From an uncultured Sediminibacterium sp. (GTDB lineage: Bacteria; Bacteroidota; Bacteroidia; Chitinophagales; Chitinophagaceae), in contig CALEST010000320.1 of the NCBI GenBank assembly GCA_937907555.1, positions 1 through 16,742 of the forward strand: DNA of 16,742 nucleotides. Direction: 5' to 3'. The notes under the pieces are model-generated. The model ran no database searches and was not told the origin of the DNA. It was given only the letters and a program-made list of their open reading frames with translations. Shown piece by piece: positions 1-8,459 of this stretch; position 1 is the stretch's first letter; the number at the start of each line of letters is the position of its first letter. Made by a program: the position numbers and the translations under genes.

Positions 1-1473
1 ACCAAGGATAATACATCCGTAGAATATTACTCTACCATTTTTGCCGCTACGGAATCTTCATTGGAGAAAGATGTATTGTGGACAGGCAGTGATGATGGCC
101 TGATTCATGTAAGCAAGGATGGCGGAAAGTCATGGAATAATGTTACTCCTCCGGATGCAGGCAAGTGGATGATGTGGAACTGTATTGAAACTGATCCTTT
201 CAGAAAAGGGACTGCTTTTTTTGCCGGAACAAAATACAAACTCGACGACTATACCCCTTATTTATTTAAAACAACCGACTACGGTAAAACCTGGACCAGA
301 ATTACTGCAGGAATCAATAATATGCATTTTACCAGGGCCATCAGAGCCGATAGAAAAGTGCAGGGCTTATTGTATGCAGGTACAGAATTCGGCATGTATA
401 TCAGCTATAACGATGGTGTTAGCTGGAGACCATTCCAGTTGAATTTGCCTGTAGTGCCAATTACAGATATTGCTTTAAAAGACAATGATTTGATTGTGGC
501 TACTCAGGGTCGTTCTTTCTGGGTAATTGATGACCTGACGATTGTACAGCAAAAAAATGCAGCCATTCTCGATAAGAAATTACATGTATTTTCTGTAAAT
601 GATAGTTACAGAACAGAAGGTGGCGGCAGAAGAAGAAGAGGAGCTGTTGCTGCTGAACCCAATGCAGGAGCCAATCCTCCGCAGGGAACTGTAATCAACT
701 TTTATGCAAAAGGCATAACAGATAGTTCAAAACTTTCTATTACCATTAATGATAAGCAGGGAAGACCAATCAAAACCTTCAGCAATTACACAAAAGCAGT
801 GGAAGATCAGATGGAAGTTGTAGAAGGAATGAATCAGTTTGTATGGGATCAGAACTATCCACCGGCTGAAAGAGCCGATGGTATGATCTTATGGAATGGA
901 GGCATTGGTTCTGCCAAAGCAGCGCCGGGTAAATACACAGGTAAAATAAAATACGGAAACGACTCTGCTGATTTTAGTTTTGTGATTAAACCCAATCCTG
1001 CGTATGCAGCAACAGAAGCGGATTATGATGCACAGGTTAGCTTCCTTTTGTCTGTTCGTGATAAATTCAATGAAGTGCAGAAAGCCATCAGAAATATCCG
1101 CACAGTGAGATCTCAGATTATGGAACTCAATGCAAAGATTGATGTCAAATCACATAAAGAGATCAAGCAACTGGCCGATAGTATCAACAAACAAATCACA
1201 GCAGTTGAAGAAGCCTTGTATCAGACAAAAGCGAAGAGCGGCCAGGACGTGTTGAACTTCCCTATTCGCCTGAACGATAAGATTGCAGGTTTGTATGGAG
1301 TTGCATCCAGTGGACAAAATGCACCAAGCAGACAAGTGCGCGAAGTATTTGCTGATTTAAGTGCACAAGCCAATTTACAATTATCCAAGTTGAAACAGGT
1401 ATTGGACACGGATGTTAAACAACTGAATAAATTAATCAATGACAAACAGATTCCTGTTATCGGAATTAAATAG
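1..1473 (+). CDS. Sortilin/VPS10-like BNR-repeat protein, C-terminal part (5' end outside window)
   Basis: The frame is open from the first base, so this is the tail of a longer protein; the TTG at 61 is internal. What is visible begins with the end of a beta-propeller carrying Asp-box (BNR) turns: SKDGGKSW, TTDYGKTW and SYNDGVSW, spaced as in sortilin/VPS10-like repeats, ending at GRSFWVIDDL. An Arg/Gly/Ala-rich linker (GGGRRRRG, near nt 619-645) follows. Next comes a beta-rich segment with a FlgD/Ig-like look (GRPIKTF to FVWDQNYPP), then a predicted helical, Lys/Gln-rich C-terminus. Relatives in Bacteroidota are large exported proteins, often annotated as glycosyl hydrolases. That label rests on the BNR fold, and no catalytic site is visible here. 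The substrate is unknown. Transcription ends at the terminator just downstream. Family call is good; function is unsettled. Confidence 0.85.
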   Translation, partial: TKDNTSVEYYSTIFAATESSLEKDVLWTGSDDGLIHVSKDGGKSWNNVTPPDAGKWMMWNCIETDPFRKGTAFFAGTKYKLDDYTPYLFKTTDYGKTWTRITAGINNMHFTRAIRADRKVQGLLYAGTEFGMYISYNDGVSWRPFQLNLPVVPITDIALKDNDLIVATQGRSFWVIDDLTIVQQKNAAILDKKLHVFSVNDSYRTEGGGRRRRGAVAAEPNAGANPPQGTVINFYAKGITDSSKLSITINDKQGRPIKTFSNYTKAVEDQMEVVEGMNQFVWDQNYPPAERADGMILWNGGIGSAKAAPGKYTGKIKYGNDSADFSFVIKPNPAYAATEADYDAQVSFLLSVRDKFNEVQKAIRNIRTVRSQIMELNAKIDVKSHKEIKQLADSINKQITAVEEALYQTKAKSGQDVLNFPIRLNDKIAGLYGVASSGQNAPSRQVREVFADLSAQANLQLSKLKQVLDTDVKQLNKLINDKQIPVIGIK

Positions 1474-1489
1474 CATTCATGATTGATTG

Positions 1490-1523
1490 AACTGCCACAG
1501 CATTTTGTTGTGGCAGTTTTTTT
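1490..1523 (+). terminator. Rho-independent terminator after the BNR-repeat gene
   Basis: A perfect 10-bp stem (AACTGCCACA at 1490-1499, TGTGGCAGTT at 1509-1518) with a 9-nt loop runs into seven Ts at 1517-1523. It lies 16 bases after the stop codon. On the opposite strand the stem is not followed by a T tract, so it should act mainly on the plus strand. The T tract overlaps the stop codon of the convergent DUF5916 gene. Confidence 0.92.
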
Positions 1524-3738
1524 ATAAGTTCAACCAGTAGTTCAATTTAAAAACGAGCGCTCTGTTACTGTTTTTCATTAAAGGTGATGTAAAATAATTG
1601 TCAGTGTAAACCAGGAACAGATCGCTCATTGGCTTAAATCTGTATTGCAATCTGCTGTTGATATTGATATTGTTTCGTTGTGTATTGTACTGGAAAAAAG
1701 TAGTCCAGAATAATTTGGTAGAGAAATTGATTTCCGTTCTTTGTGATATCAAAAAAAGTTCTGTAGCTCCATAAGTGCCAGGGAATTCAATTTTATTATA
1801 TTGAAAATTCAGGTTCAGCGTGGTGTTGGGTAATTTTCTGAAAGTAATTCCAGCTCTTAATGTTTTGTTGGTGCCATTATAAAACCCTCCGGTTGCGGCA
1901 CTTATATTGAAACTGAATGGTCTTCTGAAATCTGAACTATACCGGATTCCCACATCCCTATATTTGTATTTGGCAACGGGTAGTGGCGTGGCTCCTGTAA
2001 ATGAAATCGGGAACAATAAATCTACTTCATAGTCAGATGTACTGTAACTGATTCTGGAAGTATTTCTGAATTCCACATTGCCGTTTAAAGTGGTATTTCT
2101 TTCATTGAAACTATTGTCGGGATTAAAAACAATATAGTTCTCAGCTTCAAAACTAACCCCTATCAATTTGCCTTTTGAAGGAATGATTTTATATTCAGCG
2201 CTGGTGTAAGAGTGTTTAAATCCAACACGGATAGCCGTATCCCTTGCTGCATCATAGTTTTCAATTCTTTCAATGAATCCCATGTCTGCATAGTAATTGG
2301 TGCCTAGACTGGTCAGATCCTGTACGAAACCAAAGTTTCTGCTGTTATAGGAAAATCCCACATTGTAAAAAGCATTATCGCTTTTTATACCGGGCTTAAA
2401 GGAATGATGATAAGTAGCCCAGGCCCCCCATTTCCCTTCCAGATCAGAATAGTTGTATTCTATTCCGGCATTGCGGCTGAATACATCCAGTGGATTGGCA
2501 CTTTTTTCTGCGTCCGTCATAAAACTACTTCTGTTTAAAAAGTATCCTTTTATAACTGATCGGTTAAATACTCTTTGATCTACAGATAATGCAGTATAGT
2601 TTTCCGGAGCATAATCGCCTTGTCTGCCGGTTTGCATATTCATAAAACCAATTCTGGTTTTCTTGGCAATATTCCCTGTAACTCTGGCTCCGAATAATAT
2701 AGGAATCTTGTTTCCGTTTTTATCTAATCCGATTCTTCTGGAATAAAAAGGTCTGATAGGATCAATGCCATATCCGGAGAACAAGTCTGCATTCTCTAAG
2801 AAAAATGTTCTTCTTTCAGGGAAGAAAATATTGAAACGGGTTAAGTTGGTTACTTGTCTGTCCACTTCAATCTGAGAGAAATCCGGATTAACAGTAAGGT
2901 CTAAATTCAAAGAGGATGTTAGCCCTATTTTTGCGTCAAAGCCGGCATTGGGTTTGGCCGTAATGGGCTCATTGCCAGCTCTGTTTTCTGTTACTTCAGT
3001 GGTTACAAAAGGAACAAATACGGAATTGCTACCCGGTTTGGGTGGAGCATCTTCCCAGATTAGTGCTCCTGTATAACCAATATCGTGAGAGGAGAAATTA
3101 ACCGGCACATTGGTCCAGGTAGAATATTCGTTGGTCTTGGTGTCTACCCTTACAAAATTGATGCCCCAGGTTTTTTTATCGGCCGGATATCGTATCGATT
3201 TAAAGGGGATGGCCATTTCGGCGGTCCATCGGTCTCCATATCTTTTGGTTTCAGAATACCAGGTCTGATCCCAGCTGAAAGAAACCCCATCGCCTGCAGA
3301 AGTAAGCTGGTCCTCACTTTGCGCATTGTAGGCATTCACTACAAAAAAGAAACCATTGTTTCGGGTATTTACCGGATCCAATACCAGTGCCACACAATCA
3401 TTCCCGTCGTGTCCTATATCTCTTTTTAAACTTTGTATAAAAACCTTGCCGGAATCGTATGCAGTAAATGCTACATACAGAAACTTTTCATCATAAGCGG
3501 TCTGAACCTCCGTTGCATGTTTGGCTTTCTTTTTATCATCCGGATATTTTTCCCAGAAGGAGCTGACTTTCTGTGCCTTTTTCCAGATTTCTTCATTAAG
3601 GATACCATCAATTTTTACTGGTGCCGGAGTTTTGGAAATAACAATCTGATAGTCCTTCTGAAAAGTCTCTCCGTTTCTTACCTGAGCAAATCCGTTCACC
3701 CAGCAAACCAAAAAAAGTAAAAACAATTGTATTCTCAT
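1522..3738 (-). CDS. DUF5916 / CBM9-like outer-membrane protein
   Basis: A 738-residue exported protein. Residues 1-19 form a Sec signal peptide with likely cleavage after GFAQ. Residues ~35-225 match the carbohydrate-binding family 9-like fold found at the N-terminus of these proteins (DGILNEEIWKKA, then a YDEKFLYVAFTAYDS-like strand). The rest is DUF5916, with the characteristic NPDFSQIEVDRQVTNLTRFN followed by FFPERRTFFLENADLF. The C-terminal half alternates aromatic and polar residues, and the last residues (LVFKLNYWLNL) look like a closing beta-barrel strand, so an outer-membrane barrel is inferred. No biochemical function is established for the family that I know of; surface glycan or peptide handling would be a guess. 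It converges on the BNR gene. A near-match -7 box and a small hairpin sit directly upstream. Confidence 0.9.
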   Translation of the reverse strand: MRIQLFLLFLVCWVNGFAQVRNGETFQKDYQIVISKTPAPVKIDGILNEEIWKKAQKVSSFWEKYPDDKKKAKHATEVQTAYDEKFLYVAFTAYDSGKVFIQSLKRDIGHDGNDCVALVLDPVNTRNNGFFFVVNAYNAQSEDQLTSAGDGVSFSWDQTWYSETKRYGDRWTAEMAIPFKSIRYPADKKTWGINFVRVDTKTNEYSTWTNVPVNFSSHDIGYTGALIWEDAPPKPGSNSVFVPFVTTEVTENRAGNEPITAKPNAGFDAKIGLTSSLNLDLTVNPDFSQIEVDRQVTNLTRFNIFFPERRTFFLENADLFSGYGIDPIRPFYSRRIGLDKNGNKIPILFGARVTGNIAKKTRIGFMNMQTGRQGDYAPENYTALSVDQRVFNRSVIKGYFLNRSSFMTDAEKSANPLDVFSRNAGIEYNYSDLEGKWGAWATYHHSFKPGIKSDNAFYNVGFSYNSRNFGFVQDLTSLGTNYYADMGFIERIENYDAARDTAIRVGFKHSYTSAEYKIIPSKGKLIGVSFEAENYIVFNPDNSFNERNTTLNGNVEFRNTSRISYSTSDYEVDLLFPISFTGATPLPVAKYKYRDVGIRYSSDFRRPFSFNISAATGGFYNGTNKTLRAGITFRKLPNTTLNLNFQYNKIEFPGTYGATELFLISQRTEINFSTKLFWTTFFQYNTQRNNININSRLQYRFKPMSDLFLVYTDNYFTSPLMKNSNRALVFKLNYWLNL

Positions 3739-3747
3739 AAATAATGC

Positions 3748-3760
3748 TGCATAGAATGCA
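3748..3760 (-). repeat. Small inverted repeat in the leader of the DUF5916 gene
   Basis: TGCAT-AGA-ATGCA is a 5-bp perfect stem with a 3-nt loop, ending 9 bases before the DUF5916 start codon. A one-mismatch Bacteroidota -7 box (CAATTTTG on the minus strand, 3768-3775, against TAnnTTTG) would place the transcript start next to this repeat. It could be a 5'-end hairpin or a small operator. It is short and AT-rich enough to arise by chance. Confidence 0.35.
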
Positions 3761-3839
3761 CGAAAGGCAAAATTGATATAATTATCCGGAGGCCTTCTAT
3801 TAATTTGCCTAATGGTAGAATGCGTGGATAAGCGCGATT

Positions 3840-4523
3840 TTAATCCTCATTCAATAAATCGGGACGGCGCTCTCTGGTTCTTTCCATGGATTGTTCAAAG
3901 CGCCAGTCTTCCACTTTTTTGGGATCGCCCTGTAATAGTATTTCCGGCACTTTCATGCCTCTGAAATCAGCCGGACGGGTGTAAACAGGAGGGGCCAGCA
4001 GGTTGTCCTGAAAAGAATCGGTTAAAGCAGAAGTTTCATCACTCAGAACCCCCGGAATCAATCTTCCAATGGCGTCTACTACAACAGCAGCAGCCAGTTC
4101 ACCACCACTGAGTACATAGTCTCCAATCGATATTTCCATGTTAACATACCTGTCTCTGATTCGCTGGTCAATTCCCTTGTAATGTCCGCAGATGATTAAA
4201 AGATTCTGTAATAGCGACAACTGATTCGCTTTTTGCTGATTGAATCTTTCACCATCCGGAGTCATATAAATAATTGCATCGTAGTTGGTTTCTTTTTGCA
4301 ATTCTTCAATTGCGTTGGCAAGTGGCTCACACATCAGTACCATTCCTGCTCCCCCTCCAAATGGATAATCGTCTACCTGTGCATGTTTATTAATGGCCCA
4401 TTTGCGTAGATTATGTGTACGAACCCTTAGCAAACCCTTATCCTGCGCACGTTTCATAATGCTATGGCTAAAAGGACCTTCCAATAGGGCTGGAACAACC
4501 GTGATGATATCAATTGTGAACAT
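3840..4523 (-). CDS. trmD: tRNA (guanine(37)-N1)-methyltransferase TrmD
   Basis: TrmD transfers a methyl group from S-adenosylmethionine to N1 of G37, next to the anticodon, in tRNAs with a G at position 36, which prevents +1 frameshifting. The 227-residue protein carries the SPOUT-knot signatures: DDYPFGGGAGM (51-61), TPDGERFNQ (88-96), ICGHYKGIDQR (111-121) and GDYVLSGGEL (134-143). R154 and D169 fall where the catalytic pair of the E. coli enzyme lies. The length is slightly shorter than the E. coli protein. It is the last gene of a four-gene minus-strand operon, 19 bases after the Hsp15-like gene. It is not in the rpsP-rimM cluster, which lies in the same window on the other strand. No clear terminator was found in the 101 bases downstream. 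Confidence 0.97.
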   Translation of the reverse strand: MFTIDIITVVPALLEGPFSHSIMKRAQDKGLLRVRTHNLRKWAINKHAQVDDYPFGGGAGMVLMCEPLANAIEELQKETNYDAIIYMTPDGERFNQQKANQLSLLQNLLIICGHYKGIDQRIRDRYVNMEISIGDYVLSGGELAAAVVVDAIGRLIPGVLSDETSALTDSFQDNLLAPPVYTRPADFRGMKVPEILLQGDPKKVEDWRFEQSMERTRERRPDLLNED

Positions 4524-4542
4524 GCTCAGTTTAAATTATTTT

Positions 4543-4929
4543 TTATTCCATAAACTCTTCCAGGTCTCTTCTGTCTCTTTTGGTAGGTCTTCCAACTTTA
4601 CTCAATCGCTTACCTGTATGGAAACTAGAAGCTACAAATTTGATTCTGTCCAGTTCCTCTGCCGGAGTAATATCAATATAGTATTTGATGGCTTCTGAAT
4701 AAGCTTGTCGGGTATGCAGCAGCCCTGTTACTTTGATGACCCATTTTTTGGCTTCTGTTTTAACTTCGTATTCATCCCCTATAGCAACAATTCTGGAAGA
4801 CTTTACAGAATCCCCGTTGTATTTAACTTTCCCTTTACTACAGGCATCTCCGGCCTGGCTGCGTGTTTTAAAAAGCCGAATGCTCCAGAGATACTTGTCA
4901 ATCCGCAATTTTTCTTTTTCAGCTGCCAT
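4543..4929 (-). CDS. hslR: S4-domain RNA-binding protein, Hsp15-like
   Basis: A 128-residue basic protein with an S4 RNA-binding domain at about residues 8-70 (RIDKYLWSIRLFKTRSQA, then SKGKVKYNGD). It ends in a charged tail with the motif VGRPTKRDRRDLEEF, typical of the Hsp15/HslR family. In E. coli, Hsp15 binds 50S subunits carrying stranded nascent chains and takes part in ribosome rescue. The same role is inferred here. The start codon is separated by a single base from the stop of the upstream dipeptidase gene (TAA-T-ATG), so translational coupling is likely. trmD follows 19 bases later, which puts two translation-related genes side by side. The gene symbol is by family, not proven orthology. 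Confidence 0.88.
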   Translation of the reverse strand: MAAEKEKLRIDKYLWSIRLFKTRSQAGDACSKGKVKYNGDSVKSSRIVAIGDEYEVKTEAKKWVIKVTGLLHTRQAYSEAIKYYIDITPAEELDRIKFVASSFHTGKRLSKVGRPTKRDRRDLEEFME

Positions 4930-4930
4930 A

Positions 4931-6301
4931 TTATCCTTTCATTTCTGCGAAATACTTGTGGAAATAAGGAATGGTTTCAATGCCTTTGTAATAGTTTTCT
5001 AAATTGAATTTTTCATTGGGGCTATGCAGGTTATCGCTGTCCAGTCCAAATCCAAGGAAGATGATTTTTAATCCCAGTTCCTTTTCAAACAATGCACAGA
5101 TAGGAATACTTCCACCTCCTCTTACAGGAATGGGTTCCTTGCCAAAAGCGGTTTCTATCGCTTTTGCTGCCGCCTTGTATTCTATAGAATCTATAGGGGT
5201 CATATAGGGTTCCCCGCCATGATGCTCCATGGCATTGATGGTTACGCCTGCAGGCGCAATACTTCTGAAATAGTCCAGTACCTTTTTGGTAATTACTTCA
5301 GAGGATTGATTGGGAACCAAACGGCAGGAAATCTTAGCAGAAGCTTTGGAAGGTAAAACTGTTTTAGCTCCTTCCCCTGTATAACCGCCCCAGATACCAT
5401 TTACTTCCAAAGTAGGTCTGATGCCTGTTCTCTCGTTGGTAGTATATCCTTTTTCACCCCATAATTCTGTAACCCCCAAATCGGTTTTATACTCCGATTC
5501 ATTAAATGGTGCTTTGGCCATTTTGGCTCTTTCTTCCGGTGTGGCTTCCACTACATCGTCATAAAATCCAGGGATGGTGATATGGTTATTTTCATCGTGG
5601 CAGGAAGCAATCATCTGGGCTAAAATAGTAATGGGATTGGCAACCGCTCCGCCATATACTCCGCTGTGCAAATCTCTGTTGGCAGCAGTCAGCTCCAGTT
5701 CAATATAGCTGAGTCCTCTCACCCCAATATCAATGGAAGGATTCTCCATGCTTAGCATTGAAGTGTCTGAAATCAATATCACATCCGCTTTTAGAAGCGC
5801 TTTATTTTCTTTTACAAATTCAGCCAGGTTCGGGCTTCCGATTTCTTCCTCTCCCTCAATCAGGAATTTAATATTGGTATAAAAGCTATTGGTTTTAGAA
5901 AAAGTTTCCAGGGCTTTTACATGCATGTAAAACTGGCCTTTGTCATCCGCAGAACCACGTGCATAAATTTTACCGTCTTTAATTACCGGCTCAAAAGGTC
6001 CGCTATGCCAGAGTTCCAACGGATCTGCGGGTTGAACATCGTAATGTCCATATACCAGTACCGTAGGTTTAGACGGGTCCACTATTTTTTCACCGTATAC
6101 AATCGGGTGTCCCTTGGTTGGATAAATAGTAACACTATCTGCACCTGCTTCCAGCAATCTTTGTTTTACTATTTCTGCACAGTGCAACATATCTTCTTTA
6201 TGCTCAGATCTGGCACTGATGCTGGGTATTTTTAGTAACTCAATTAATTCATTTAAAAATTGATCCTTGTGTTGATCCTGATAGGTTTTCCAGCTCTCCA
6301 T
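4931..6301 (-). CDS. M20-family dipeptidase (metallopeptidase)
   Basis: A cytoplasmic di-zinc peptidase of the M20 family, close to the carnosinase/CNDP-like dipeptidases. Counting from MESWKTYQ, 456 residues carry the expected metal and catalytic positions: GHYDVQP (H87, D89), SADDKGQ (bridging D120), EGEEEIGS (E152/E153), SDTS (D179) and NLHSPNE (H426). HSGVYGG (H212) opens the lid/dimerisation domain. The ATG at 6301 was chosen over an in-frame TTG at 6322 because it matches the usual N-terminus and leaves 30 bases after the CDF stop. It lies between the metal transporter gene and hslR, with a one-base gap to hslR. There is no signal peptide. The substrate cannot be read from sequence; small peptides are likely. 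Confidence 0.92.
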   Translation of the reverse strand: MESWKTYQDQHKDQFLNELIELLKIPSISARSEHKEDMLHCAEIVKQRLLEAGADSVTIYPTKGHPIVYGEKIVDPSKPTVLVYGHYDVQPADPLELWHSGPFEPVIKDGKIYARGSADDKGQFYMHVKALETFSKTNSFYTNIKFLIEGEEEIGSPNLAEFVKENKALLKADVILISDTSMLSMENPSIDIGVRGLSYIELELTAANRDLHSGVYGGAVANPITILAQMIASCHDENNHITIPGFYDDVVEATPEERAKMAKAPFNESEYKTDLGVTELWGEKGYTTNERTGIRPTLEVNGIWGGYTGEGAKTVLPSKASAKISCRLVPNQSSEVITKKVLDYFRSIAPAGVTINAMEHHGGEPYMTPIDSIEYKAAAKAIETAFGKEPIPVRGGGSIPICALFEKELGLKIIFLGFGLDSDNLHSPNEKFNLENYYKGIETIPYFHKYFAEMKG

Positions 6302-6331
6302 ATGTATTATTTGAAGCTGCAAGTTACCTAA

Positions 6332-7327
6332 TTAAGCCTGCTCGGCAATGCGATGTTTCTGATTGGAAACCACATTTTCCAGGGTCCACTCCAGCGATCG
6401 TTGGAATGGCTGGGTTCTTTCCTTACAATCCGGCAGGGAACAGATGGCACAGCTGTAGGGAAGGCATCCATCTGTATGCACAAAAAGCTCTATGGAATCC
6501 CCGAAGTTTTCTTTAATTAAATTAGACAAAGCGTCTATCTCCTTATGGGCTTCATGTACATTCAAATACCAGGGCAGCGTTAAGTGACAATCAATATGCA
6601 ATAAATCACCATATTTTATTACCCTGAGATTGTGCAGATCTATCCAATTGCTGCTTTTTGAATTGTTTAAGACACCAATAAACTTCTTCAGGATTTGCTC
6701 ATCTGCCTCATCCATAATCCCTGCCAGTGATTTTCTGAGGATGGTGTACCCATTGTACATGATCCAGCCACTCAGTGCAAGGGCTACTACTTTGTCAAGC
6801 CAATAGATTTGCGTAAAATAAATAAGGGCAATGGCTGCCAAAACACCAACGGTAGAATAGGTATCAATTTGCAGATGCTTTCCGCTGCTTTCCAGTGCAA
6901 GTGAATTGTTTTTTCGTCCAATGCGAATGCAGACCGCACCAGCAATATAGTTCAGGATAGCAGTTGATCCCACCAGCCACATGCCATTGTCCAATGCCTG
7001 CACCCTGTGGTTTTCAAGGGTATTAACAATGGTTTCATAAATGATTAATATCCCGGCAGCAATAATTAAACTTCCTTCTGCGGCTGCAGATATGAATTCG
7101 GCCTTGCCATGTCCGTAAGGATGATTTTCATCCCGGGGTTGTGCTGCAATGTACAAGCTGTACAAACCAATAAATCCCGCTACAATGTTTACAATGCTCT
7201 CCATTGCATCCGATAAAATCGCAAGCGAATCGGTTAGATAGTAGGCGGTTATTTTCAGGATAAACAGCACTACACTCAGAACAGTAACCCATTTCTGAAC
7301 TAAAAAATTTTCTTTCCCTGAATACAT
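6332..7327 (-). CDS. Cation diffusion facilitator (CDF) transporter with C-terminal cysteine cluster
   Basis: A 331-residue inner-membrane divalent-cation exporter, normally a proton antiporter. The N-terminal two thirds hold about six membrane segments, with the CDF signatures SDAMESIVN in TM2 (residues 39-47), HPYGHGKAEF after TM3, and an H-x3-D pair in TM5 (SGKHLQIDTYS). The usual TM2 ligands of the D-x2-H-x3-D pattern read D40, E43, N47 here, so metal preference may differ from zinc. The cytoplasmic domain ends with HTDGC and four cysteines, C288, C293, C296 and C301 (C-x4-C-x2-C-x4-C), which look like a soft-metal binding site. It is the first gene of the operon with the dipeptidase, hslR and trmD. 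The 86-base gap to the divergent glycosyltransferase should hold both promoters. The metal is unknown. Confidence 0.9.
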   Translation of the reverse strand: MYSGKENFLVQKWVTVLSVVLFILKITAYYLTDSLAILSDAMESIVNIVAGFIGLYSLYIAAQPRDENHPYGHGKAEFISAAAEGSLIIAAGILIIYETIVNTLENHRVQALDNGMWLVGSTAILNYIAGAVCIRIGRKNNSLALESSGKHLQIDTYSTVGVLAAIALIYFTQIYWLDKVVALALSGWIMYNGYTILRKSLAGIMDEADEQILKKFIGVLNNSKSSNWIDLHNLRVIKYGDLLHIDCHLTLPWYLNVHEAHKEIDALSNLIKENFGDSIELFVHTDGCLPYSCAICSLPDCKERTQPFQRSLEWTLENVVSNQKHRIAEQA

Positions 7328-7413
7328 AATCGCCTTATTTGCTGGGAATTAATGAATTTTTGCTTTATTTTTAGCATCCAAATTAGGGTATTATTTGGAC
7401 TATAACCCCCGAA

Positions 7414-8442
7414 ATGCGTAAACCAGAACTAAGAGAGAGAATCCCTTCAAGGCCTCCGCTCATATCGCCGTTGCATGATGAAACGGATCAGCCTGTCTGG
7501 TCGGTTATGATTGCTGTGGACAATACTTTCACTTATCTCAATACTACTTTACTCTCCATCCTGGAATTGGATCAGGGCATTGGTGTGATGCAGATAATGG
7601 TGGTGGATGATGCCAGTGATGATGGAGATGTAGAGCAACTGGTTAAAGATACGGGCAAGGGAAGAATTGGTTATTTCAGACAGCCGAATAAAATTGGCAG
7701 ACTCAGAAATCTGGAAACCTGTATCAAATTATCCAGGGGGAAGTATATACATATTTTGTACGGGGATAATTACGTGATGCCTGGCTTTTATGAAGAAATT
7801 CTGTTATTGTTTAATGAGTTTCCAAGAGTAGGGGCAGCTTTTACAGAGTTCCAGTACATTAATGAAAGAGGCAATCCAATCTGGAAACATCAGCCTTTGG
7901 CTAAAGAAAGAGGGTTGCTTAAAAACTGGGTAAAAGCAGTAGCGCTTCGCCAGAATACAGAAACATCTGCAATGGTTATTAAAAGGAGCACTTATGAAAA
8001 ACTGGGTAGCTTCTTTGGCGCAGAGCACGGAGAATTCTGGGAAATGACCGTGAGAATTGCCGCTCATGCTGAATTGGCCTATGTTCCAAAAGTATTGGCA
8101 AACTTCAGAATACACGGAAAAGCTTTGCATTCCGAAGCCTTGAAGACAGGCAGAAATATTGATGATATCACTAAAATCATTGGCATTATCCGTGCTTATC
8201 TGCCACTGGATGTAAGAGATGAAGTAAATGCCATGTCTAAAAAATATTTCTCACAGCATTTTGCCCAGCTCTCACACAAAGTGTATCATGAATTGGATGA
8301 TACAGAAGCTGCCTTGAAACAAGCCTGGGGAGCCCTTGTATTAGATATCAACTGGATTTCACTCAAGTATTGTTTGCTGTTATTCTTTAAATACCTGATT
8401 GGTTACAAAGTGATCCGTAAATGGGTTGAAAAGCTATCTTAA
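7414..8442 (+). CDS. Glycosyltransferase family 2 protein
   Basis: A 342-residue GT-A fold transferase. The nucleotide-binding start is VWSVMIAVDN (28-37) followed by MVVDDASDD (62-70). The DXD-like metal site reads YGDN (116-119) rather than a full DDD. A W/E-rich acceptor loop (GEFWEM, 206-211) occupies the place of the usual catalytic acidic residue. A C-terminal hydrophobic stretch (YCLLLFFKYLIGY) may attach it to the membrane. It probably adds a sugar to a surface polysaccharide or lipid carrier, but donor and acceptor cannot be told. It stands alone, with no other sugar genes around it. It is divergent from the CDF operon and ends 17 bases from the convergent osmC-like gene. A loose -7-like element (TATTATTTG, 7389-7397) lies 16 bases before the start. 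Confidence 0.88.
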   Translation: MRKPELRERIPSRPPLISPLHDETDQPVWSVMIAVDNTFTYLNTTLLSILELDQGIGVMQIMVVDDASDDGDVEQLVKDTGKGRIGYFRQPNKIGRLRNLETCIKLSRGKYIHILYGDNYVMPGFYEEILLLFNEFPRVGAAFTEFQYINERGNPIWKHQPLAKERGLLKNWVKAVALRQNTETSAMVIKRSTYEKLGSFFGAEHGEFWEMTVRIAAHAELAYVPKVLANFRIHGKALHSEALKTGRNIDDITKIIGIIRAYLPLDVRDEVNAMSKKYFSQHFAQLSHKVYHELDDTEAALKQAWGALVLDINWISLKYCLLLFFKYLIGYKVIRKWVEKLS

Positions 8443-8459
8443 ACCAAGGCTTCTTCCTT

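Noticed and set aside
61..63. TTG at 61 as the start of the BNR-repeat gene
   Set aside because: The frame is open to base 1 and the upstream residues continue the propeller, so the true start is outside the window.
3085..3429. A 114-codon open frame on the plus strand inside the DUF5916 gene
   Set aside because: It lies wholly opposite a well-supported gene, its product resembles no family, and it has no promoter or neighbours. It is a shadow of the real frame.
6302..6322. TTG at 6322 as the dipeptidase start
   Set aside because: The seven extra residues are not expected in the family, and the ATG at 6301 gives the usual MESWKTY N-terminus.
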